Positions 1 to 4,685 of a stretch of DNA of 5,792 nucleotides are shown in pieces. Under the pieces are notes generated by a model. The model was not told the origin of the DNA, made no database searches, and worked only from the letters and a program-made list of their open reading frames with translations. Source of the stretch: JBNLBS01 sp050303415. Lineage in GTDB: Bacteria; Pseudomonadota; Gammaproteobacteria; Methylococcales; Methylomonadaceae. The stretch spans positions 1 to 5,792 of the forward strand of contig JBNLBS010000036.1 in assembly GCA_050303415.1 (NCBI GenBank), read 5' to 3'. The first letter of the stretch is position 1. The number at the start of each line of letters is the position of its first letter. A program made the position numbers and the translations under genes.

Positions 1-25
1 GCCCCGTCAAATCTCGGTACTTCAT
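1..25 (-). CDS. Possible start of the next leftward gene (partial, 8 codons visible)
   Basis: On the minus strand an ATG at 25-23 is preceded by AGGAGA (31-36 on the plus strand as tctcct), with six bases between GGAG and the ATG, which is an ideal Shine-Dalgarno arrangement. The visible peptide is MKYRDLTG and then leaves the window, so no function can be read. It lies about 230 bp downstream of the wza-like gene in the same direction, where a further polysaccharide gene (outer-membrane component, chain-length regulator/kinase or transferase) would be expected by context. That last point is inference. The call rests only on the ribosome binding site plus start codon and could be chance. Confidence 0.4.
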
Positions 26-30
26 TCCCC

Positions 31-36
31 TCTCCT
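31..36 (-). promoter_or_regulatory. Strong Shine-Dalgarno site for the left-edge gene
   Basis: The minus strand reads AGGAGA, six bases before the ATG at 25. It is the best ribosome binding site in the window and is the reason for proposing a gene that starts at the left edge. Confidence 0.45.
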
Positions 37-190
37 ACCGGAGAAAGATAGTATGATGAGATACAAGAAGCCGAAACTTGATGTGTGATTTGGACAAAGC
101 TTTACTTGATGATGTGTAAATCAAAATTCAACGTTATTTCTTTACATCGTCGGAGAAAAAACTTTAAAACCGAATTTGACCTCTGATCAT

Positions 191-217
191 GTTGGGTTAG
201 GCTAGCGCTAACCCAAC
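191..217. repeat. REP-like palindromic element downstream of wza
   Basis: Perfect 10-bp inverted arms, gttgggttag (191-200) and ctaacccaac (208-217), surround a 7-base loop that itself contains gctagc. From memory, palindromes built on GTTGGGTT...AACCCAAC with a GC-rich centre are dispersed in high copy in many proteobacteria and cyanobacteria as REP-like or MITE-like units. This one fits that form and sits where such units usually sit, between genes, 37 bp after the wza stop. A partly overlapping smaller hairpin (accca 216-220, tgggt 224-228) lies beside it. No clean T-run follows on the minus strand, so it is not a textbook intrinsic terminator for wza, although the stem could still attenuate transcription or protect the 3' end of the mRNA. 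Confidence 0.55.
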
Positions 218-254
218 CCACACTGGGTGTTTTCATAGTTGTTGAACTCACAAG

Positions 255-1463
255 TTATTGTCCTATAAATGGCTGTATTTTCAGTGATCCGTCAAGTTGA
301 TTCAGCAAATCAATGGTCGGTGCAACCTGGCCAATAATCTGATTCCAGCGGATACCTTCAGCTCGATCGAGAAAAACCACATCATGCGGATACAATGCAA
401 AACGATCGGCCAATATCAGCGCGTCAGGCGACTTGGCATCGAGGTGAAAAATTTCCGATTTTCCCAATGCACTTCGAAACACGAATATACGCGCCGCGTC
501 GGCAGTTGTTTGGTTAGGGCCGCCGGCCGCACTAATAGCTTCGGCAAGCGTCATCCGCCCTTTATTCATATCGACGGTCCGCGTTCTGGCAGCACCGGCA
601 CCACCGATTGTTGTTTCACCCAACACGAAAACTTTAAAGAATTCGTTGTCCGGCACATTCAACACATCACCTTGTTGCAGCATGATATTTTGCCGGATGT
701 CACCGCCTTCATACAAGGCGAGCAAATTTATGTCGTAGGTTTTTCCGTCTCGGGTTAAGGTGACATTCCGTTCATCGGCATTTTCGGTCACCCCGCCTGC
801 ACCATTAATCGCTTCCAACACCGTTAACGGAATATCTTTCACCAGTTGAATGCCGGGGGTTTTAACTTGACCGACCACGTAGACCCGCTGACTTCGATAA
901 GCGGCAACCCGGACATCCAATTGCACCCTTTCAATATATTTGGACAGTTTGCGGGTTAGTTCCGCACGGATGTCCTCAACCGTTCTCCCGGCGGCTTTAA
1001 TAACGCCCGCGTAAGGAAAATAAAAGGTGCCGTCTTCACCGACCACATTACCGGCACTCTCCGCCGAGCGGAATTCACCGGCCGGAATCGTCAATTCGGG
1101 ATGGTCCCAAACCGTGATCGTAAGAATGTCGCGGGGCCCCACGCGGTACTGCGTATAGGGTTTCTGCTCCGGTGGACTTTGCTGCGCATTGGAACCGATA
1201 CGGTAGTCATAGTAAAGATTGGCGACATTTTTGGGACCGAGGCTGCGGTAGTTGACATCTTTCTCCAAATCAACAATCAATTGTGCGGTAATGGACTTAA
1301 TGTTGAGTTTTTTTAAAATGGCTTCATTGTCTTCCTCAACCGGCAATTCAACGCTTGATTCTTTGGTGAATAACATCATGTGTTGGCCGGGTATTACCGT
1401 GCACGCCGTTATTTGACTCATAGCAAGCCATATAAGACCCGTTCCTATTTTCATCTTGTTCAT
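255..1463 (-). CDS. wza: Wza-type outer-membrane polysaccharide export lipoprotein
   Basis: The protein forms the outer-membrane channel that exports capsule or exopolysaccharide. With the ATG at 1463 it has 402 residues, close to the roughly 380 of E. coli Wza. The N-terminus is a lipoprotein signal: basic start (MNKMK), short hydrophobic stretch, then lipobox ITAC with Cys21 as the lipidated residue. The polysaccharide export domain spans about 103-188, opening with YRVGPRDILTITVWDHPEL and including GEDGTFYFPYAG. Two SLBB beta-grasp domains follow (about 193-270 and 276-363). The C-terminal IRWNQIIGQVAPTIDLLNQL (about 371-390) matches the amphipathic helix that in Wza crosses the outer membrane, which argues for a full Wza rather than a short periplasmic export protein. 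The start is uncertain: an in-frame GTG (1469) and ATG (1454) are also possible, and none has a strong Shine-Dalgarno. The phosphatase gene lies 314 bp upstream in the same direction. The gene symbol is by family; the polymer is unknown. Confidence 0.93.
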   Translation of the reverse strand: MNKMKIGTGLIWLAMSQITACTVIPGQHMMLFTKESSVELPVEEDNEAILKKLNIKSITAQLIVDLEKDVNYRSLGPKNVANLYYDYRIGSNAQQSPPEQKPYTQYRVGPRDILTITVWDHPELTIPAGEFRSAESAGNVVGEDGTFYFPYAGVIKAAGRTVEDIRAELTRKLSKYIERVQLDVRVAAYRSQRVYVVGQVKTPGIQLVKDIPLTVLEAINGAGGVTENADERNVTLTRDGKTYDINLLALYEGGDIRQNIMLQQGDVLNVPDNEFFKVFVLGETTIGGAGAARTRTVDMNKGRMTLAEAISAAGGPNQTTADAARIFVFRSALGKSEIFHLDAKSPDALILADRFALYPHDVVFLDRAEGIRWNQIIGQVAPTIDLLNQLDGSLKIQPFIGQ

Positions 1464-1469
1464 TTCCAC

Positions 1470-1776
1470 AATTAAAGATATTTTAAAAATTTTAATTTAA
1501 TATCGTTCTTGCATTAGTTATCACACGCTTCAATCCTTTTTCTTGCTGGAAGAGGATTGGTTTGAAAAATCAAAAAAGTTATTCCTTCCCAGCTGTGAAA
1601 ATGAACACCGAATTTCTATAGATATTAAAATTCCATGTTAAGAAAAAACCGGCCTTACAGTTGATATCCGCATAACTTTTACAGATTACCGCGAAAAACA
1701 ACTTACATTTAAAATCATGTGACCTATTTCACATTTTCCCAATTTCCTTCAACTCGCTTTCTATTTTTTCACTTTT
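1470..1776. other. Intergenic leader/promoter region of wza, no gene
   Basis: These 307 AT-rich bases separate the phosphatase stop from the wza start, and no convincing open frame occurs on either strand. The region holds the CRP-like site at 1717-1734 and an imperfect stem-loop at 1531-1559. In the stem-loop caatcc pairs with ggattg and tctt pairs with aaga, with a tttt bulge; it would fall in the wza leader transcript. I looked for a sigma-70 promoter on the minus strand downstream of the CRP-like site and found only weak -10/-35 candidates, so none is called. The length of the gap suggests wza is transcribed from its own promoter and not only by read-through from the phosphatase gene. Confidence 0.6.
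1717..1734 (-). promoter_or_regulatory. Consensus CRP/Vfr-type binding site upstream of wza
   Basis: The plus strand reads ATGTGA, six bases CCTATT, then TCACAT: a perfect 6-bp dyad that includes the full E. coli CRP consensus TGTGA-N6-TCACA (1718-1722 and 1729-1733), with AT-rich flanks. Its centre is about 262 bp upstream of the chosen wza ATG and about 50 bp downstream of the phosphatase stop, so wza is the natural target. The site is seen directly. Regulation by a cAMP- or cyclic-di-GMP-responsive CRP-family protein (CRP, Vfr, Clp) is inference, supported by the known control of exopolysaccharide genes by such regulators. Confidence 0.6.
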
Positions 1777-2217
1777 TTACAATTTTTCAATCCATTTCGC
1801 AACAGCACTTTCTATCATCTCCAACGACTTTTCAAAGGCGGCTATATTTTTTTGATAGGGGTCAGGTATTTCACCTTCACCCCATTCCCCCAGCCTAAAT
1901 ACTTTGCCTCTTGCACAGGGTTCAAGTTTTTCAACAGCAACCTTCTGAAACGATTCCATAACCAAAATCAAGTCAGCCTGACGAATCATGTCTTTATTAA
2001 TCTGACACGCACGGTAGTCGGAAATATCGATTCCTCTATCCAGCATTAATTTGCATGCATTGGGATCAGGCGATTGACCAACCAGTGCGCCCACGCCTGC
2101 TGACTGTATCAAACAGTGTGACTTATTTTTCTCAGCAAAGGCTTGTTTTAGTAGTGCTTCGGCAATCGGGCTTCGGCAGATGTTACCGACACAGACAACT
2201 AAAATATTATTGAACAA
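1777..2217 (-). CDS. wzb: Low-molecular-weight protein tyrosine phosphatase (Wzb/Etp type)
   Basis: This cytoplasmic phosphatase is expected to remove phosphates from the C-terminal tyrosine cluster of a Wzc-like autokinase, so controlling polymerisation and export of capsule or exopolysaccharide. Its 146 residues match the family length. The P-loop C9-VGNIC-R15-S16 (CX5RS) carries the nucleophile Cys9 and Arg15; the SAGV segment follows at 39-42. The general acid Asp119 lies in the DPY motif (119-121), inside the usual GEIPDPY context. The N-terminus MFNNILVVCVGNICRSP is typical of Wzb. The start codon is TTG (2217-2215), chosen because the family begins exactly there and an AGGA sits eight bases before it. 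The neighbouring downstream gene is wza-like, which supports the role; E. coli order is wza-wzb-wzc, so here the phosphatase comes first and the kinase is not visible. An arsenate reductase of the same fold is unlikely given the context. Confidence 0.93.
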   Translation of the reverse strand: MFNNILVVCVGNICRSPIAEALLKQAFAEKNKSHCLIQSAGVGALVGQSPDPNACKLMLDRGIDISDYRACQINKDMIRQADLILVMESFQKVAVEKLEPCARGKVFRLGEWGEGEIPDPYQKNIAAFEKSLEMIESAVAKWIEKL

Positions 2218-2225
2218 CTTATAAT

Positions 2226-2229
2226 TCCT
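2226..2229 (-). promoter_or_regulatory. Shine-Dalgarno supporting the TTG start of the phosphatase
   Basis: The minus strand has AGGA eight bases upstream of the TTG at 2217. There is no in-frame ATG near the family N-terminus, so this site decides the start. A TTG start usually lowers translation and may keep phosphatase levels low; that consequence is inference. Confidence 0.6.
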
Positions 2230-2445
2230 GATTATCTGGTCTATTTACATCTAATTTATCTTTTGGGTCAGCAACTTATTTTTTCTAACAATATTAAGTA
2301 ACTATCCCCACTATAAAGTAATAACTTATCCCCTTTCTTTCACACCACCTCGTATTTGGAAGAAGGATTAAAAAACATAAGTTTAAAGGCCACCTCGTTC
2401 AATTGAAACCTCACTGGTCAGTCCTTATTGTTTCGTGCAGAAAAG

Positions 2446-2458
2446 TTGATCTGATCAA
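2446..2458. repeat. 13-bp palindrome TTGATC-T-GATCAA
   Basis: A perfect 6-bp dyad with one central base lies in the gap upstream of the phosphatase gene, about 230 bp before its start. It resembles an FNR box (TTGAT-N4-ATCAA) but has three central bases instead of four, so it is not a standard FNR site. It could be the operator of another dimeric regulator or could be chance. Confidence 0.3.
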
Positions 2459-2476
2459 TACATTGGCAGACTGATA

Positions 2477-2497
2477 AACATCACTTCATGTGATGTT
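2477..2497. repeat. Perfect 8-bp inverted repeat, operator- or hairpin-like
   Basis: AACATCAC (2477-2484) and GTGATGTT (2490-2497) form perfect arms around the loop ttcat. The element sits 19 bases from the palindrome at 2446-2458 and about 260 bp upstream of the phosphatase start. There is no T-run on either side, so an intrinsic terminator is unlikely; an operator for a dimeric regulator or a leader hairpin is more plausible. The element overlaps a TCATGTGA octamer. Confidence 0.4.
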
Positions 2498-2858
2498 CAT
2501 ATTATAGCAAAACAACAGAAAATTACTTGAAGTGGTTCATATTTATTGACATTCTCCGTGAGTTTAACGAAATTTTTTCTTCCAAAGAGACTCGTCACAC
2601 ATCAAACGTCGGCACTATTTTTCCTTACTCACTTCAGACGTAAATATTTATGCAAATTCAACAGCGTTTTACTACGGAAGGTGATGGGCAGAAAATAAAA
2701 AAATTGATATATCTCCTTGATTATTACCACCGTATCCTCGCCTGATGTAGGGGAAACACGAACCCGTGAAAGCTTACTGTAAGTATTTGTTGTTAAAAGG
2801 CGGATATAGGATATACCTACACCGACATTTGATGCATTAACGCTACAAGCAGCCCTAT

Positions 2859-3950
2859 CTAATACCCGCTCAATTCCATAAATCCTTTGCCGGTATGCGA
2901 TCCTTGCACTTTGACTGCACCTTCCCAATAAATTCTATAGGTCGTTAGGCTGGCATCAAACTCGCTGTCTTTGATTACGCTTTGAGTGGTAATGTCGATT
3001 TTTTGTTTTGGAATATTGATTTTCCATTCAATTGGATACATTTTGCCGGTTTTTTTACTGGTCCATTTTTTTCCAGAGGTTAGAATAAAGTCATCTGCTG
3101 ACAACATATCCGTCGAACCCTCTCGGCTGATACCGCCAAGGTACAATACCGGTCTGCCGGATTTGTCCCTTAATTGATAGAGCATAATGTCCACCCCGTC
3201 ATCCATTTGCAGACTGAACCAATCCCATCCCAGCTGGCCAACGGAAAAATCGCCCCACTGATGATCAAACCAAGAAATACCTTCAACGGGCTCATGATAT
3301 TTGCCGATATTTAACACGCCGGTGATTATCATGCGCGTGCGAGAGTAGTAATAACTGCTGCCCGCATTATCAAGGGGGATTATACCTTCTTCGCCATGCA
3401 TAATCGGTGCTATAGTATTGGTTAGTTTCAAATCGAAACTGAATTCGTCTGTTCTGACTTGCAGTTCATCGGTGCCGTCTCCGCCATTCATAATCCAGTC
3501 ATCCAGGGTAAATTTAAATTCATTGACCGTCCCAAAGGAAGGATTACCGCCACTTCTCCGCTGGGCCGTATAATGGCGTTTGGTTTGATGATCCGTTAGT
3601 GACACGTGGGCAATAGTGTGCGTCATCATGCCGTTAAACAAAAAAACAGTGTAGTGAAAGCTGAACTGCTTGCCGGATTTGGCTGTGAGATGGCCGTTGT
3701 AATACCACCATTCCACTTTATCCGAATGTGGTGCGTCGTCTTCGGGCAGAGAAATCTTGCTGGTATTGTTAAATTCGGAATGGAACCATACTTCAGCCGA
3801 TTTAGATTGTGCGATCTCAAAATAAAGCCAGATTACAGCCGCGCACAACAAAGCTGCAATTGCCGATACAATAAAATTCCTCTTTTTAAACCGAAATTTT
3901 TTATATTTTCGATATTTTTTTAATTTTCTCATAGCAAATCGGATTAGCAT
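2859..3950 (-). CDS. AttH/CrtC-family lipocalin-like protein, membrane-anchored
   Basis: This 363-residue protein belongs to the double-lipocalin-like family that includes AttH, CrtC (carotenoid 1,2-hydratase) and the former DUF2006 proteins, often annotated as secreted hydrolases. Family signatures are EWWYYNGHL (80-88), SWFDHQWGDF (226-235), GWDWFSLQMDDG (241-252) and the terminal GKGFMELSGY (354-363), so both halves and the true C-terminus are present. The N-terminus is strongly basic (residues 1-24), followed by one hydrophobic segment at about 25-45. That predicts an inner-membrane anchor with the lipocalin domains in the periplasm, and a lipid-like ligand is plausible. No enzymatic activity can be read. 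Relatives are often encoded beside a LolE/FtsX-like ABC permease and ATPase; neither is present here, and no carotenoid gene is visible, so a CrtC role is not supported. Neither the ATG at 3950 nor the in-frame ATG at 3932 has a Shine-Dalgarno, so the start is uncertain. Confidence 0.88.
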   Translation of the reverse strand: MLIRFAMRKLKKYRKYKKFRFKKRNFIVSAIAALLCAAVIWLYFEIAQSKSAEVWFHSEFNNTSKISLPEDDAPHSDKVEWWYYNGHLTAKSGKQFSFHYTVFLFNGMMTHTIAHVSLTDHQTKRHYTAQRRSGGNPSFGTVNEFKFTLDDWIMNGGDGTDELQVRTDEFSFDLKLTNTIAPIMHGEEGIIPLDNAGSSYYYSRTRMIITGVLNIGKYHEPVEGISWFDHQWGDFSVGQLGWDWFSLQMDDGVDIMLYQLRDKSGRPVLYLGGISREGSTDMLSADDFILTSGKKWTSKKTGKMYPIEWKINIPKQKIDITTQSVIKDSEFDASLTTYRIYWEGAVKVQGSHTGKGFMELSGY

Positions 3951-4052
3951 GCAATAGTGGCAACTAACTTCAAATCAGCCTCAGATTGATTACCTGTCGC
4001 GTACCCATCTTCGGCACATCGTGATTTTGTCCTGCACTGCTTAGGAAACATT

Positions 4053-4074
4053 TCTTTTCCCTTTCGGGAAAAGA
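4053..4074. repeat. Perfect 9-bp hairpin with a four-base loop
   Basis: TCTTTTCCC (4053-4061) and GGGAAAAGA (4066-4074) flank tttc. Read on the minus strand the loop is GAAA, a stable GNRA tetraloop, and the hairpin would lie about 100 bases before the AttH-like start in its leader. No T-run follows on either strand, so it is not a clear terminator. It could be a leader structure or part of a small RNA. Confidence 0.4.
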
Positions 4075-4113
4075 TTAAGTTATTCAAAACAGGAATGCAA
4101 ATATCATGTGATC

Positions 4114-4131
4114 TTTATACGGAAGTATAAA
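4114..4131. repeat. 7-bp inverted repeat with GGAA loop
   Basis: TTTATAC (4114-4120) and GTATAAA (4125-4131) surround ggaa, a GNRA-type tetraloop on the plus strand; flanking ct/ag bases can extend the stem with a bulged A. It lies 40 bases from the hairpin at 4053-4074. The AT-rich stem makes chance occurrence plausible. Confidence 0.25.
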
Positions 4132-4581
4132 AAGAAAGTGGTATACGGGAGACTCAGAATATTATTAATCAGCTAATGCTTTTATTGAGCAGACCGCGTC
4201 AAAATAATGCACAGCGATTATTCACACTTGCACATTTACCGCATTACTTGCCGAAAAGTTCAGGATTTCGATGGCGATAATTTCGTTATTGGCGAGCGCC
4301 TCTTATCATTTCCGCTAATAAATGTTATGTACTTCAAATTTTATGAATCTTCTATAGAGTCGAATGATCAATGACGTTGTAATATTTTACCACAGCCACT
4401 ATACTTTTTTTCGAAATTTTCCCATATTTGATGAATGTATTCTCGCCGTACATGGGCGAAAATGTTTTGAAAGGACTGCTTAAAAATACCGGAACTTTCA
4501 TCTACATATTTCTTTCGCTTCAATACGACCAAATATGGCGAATATTTAGTTTTTCTCACATTAAATTTCAACACCTCATAT

Positions 4582-4604
4582 CATTGCTAACACTGTTAGC
4601 AATG
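4582..4604. promoter_or_regulatory. 23-bp palindrome upstream of the secreted-protein gene (operator or hairpin)
   Basis: CATTGCTAAC (4582-4591) and GTTAGCAATG (4595-4604) are perfect 10-bp arms around ACT. The odd-length core CTAACA-C-TGTTAG looks like operators of TetR/GntR-type dimeric repressors. The site ends about 80 bases before the ATG at 4686, within regulatory distance of that gene's promoter. An alternative is a subterminal hairpin of an IS200/IS605-like element, since a weakly transposase-like frame starts just left of it in the opposite direction. It is not followed by a T-run, so a terminator is less likely. Confidence 0.45.
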
Positions 4605-4685
4605 GCTAGGTAGGGAAAGTTATTTCAAACTATCACGCCCTTTAATAATAATAGGGAATTACTAACCAACTCAAACGTGAATACC

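Larger units (their letters stand above)
2218..2858. other. Long intergenic region between AttH-like and phosphatase genes
   Basis: These 641 AT-rich bases contain no gene I can support. A leftward open frame of 99 codons (2629-2928) overlaps the end of the AttH-like gene in another frame and resembles nothing I know. The region does hold two perfect inverted repeats (2446-2458 and 2477-2497) and a loose direct repeat in which gttcatatt recurs at 2495 and near 2535. A weak promoter for the phosphatase, with ttactt and taatat about 19 bases apart on the minus strand near 2290-2320, is possible but not strong enough to call. The size suggests that the AttH-like gene and the phosphatase gene are separate transcription units. 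A decayed gene here cannot be excluded. Confidence 0.5.
3951..4685. other. 735-bp divergent intergenic region with several hairpins
   Basis: This AT-rich stretch separates the leftward AttH-like gene from the rightward secreted-protein gene, so it should contain both promoters. I see no solid gene. A leftward open frame of 68 codons (4368-4574, GTG start) has a natural-looking composition. Its segment YSPYLVVLKRKKYVDE faintly recalls the start of IS200/IS605-type transposases, but there is no HUH motif or catalytic tyrosine context, so it is at most a remnant. The opposite-strand 61-codon frame (4428-4613) looks like a shadow. Inverted repeats lie at 4053-4074, 4114-4131 and 4582-4604. A weak TAATAA -10-like element near 4643-4651 lies about 40 bp before the rightward gene, without a good -35. 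Confidence 0.5.

Noticed and set aside
77..117. Imperfect direct repeat acttgatg(atg)tgt
   Set aside because: Two short, AT-rich, imperfect copies 25 bases apart are too weak to separate from chance.
191..228. Intrinsic terminator of wza
   Set aside because: The hairpin is strong, but no T-run follows it directly on the minus strand; the nearest T-rich stretch is about 30 bases further on.
297..758. Plus-strand open frame of 153 codons
   Set aside because: It lies entirely opposite the wza-like gene, whose frame shows full family motifs; the plus-strand peptide looks like an antisense shadow.
2446..2458. FNR box
   Set aside because: TTGAT and ATCAA are present but separated by three bases instead of the four that FNR sites require.
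2490..2505. Second CRP site beginning TGTGA before the phosphatase
   Set aside because: After the six-base spacer the right half reads TATTA rather than TCACA, so only a half-site is present.
2629..2928. Leftward 99-codon frame overlapping the end of the AttH-like gene
   Set aside because: It overlaps the conserved C-terminus of the AttH-like gene in another frame, has no good ribosome binding site and resembles no family I know.
2859..3950. Carotenoid 1,2-hydratase (CrtC) annotation
   Set aside because: The family match is clear, but no carotenoid genes are in view and the N-terminal membrane anchor and AttH-like motifs do not single out a CrtC enzyme.
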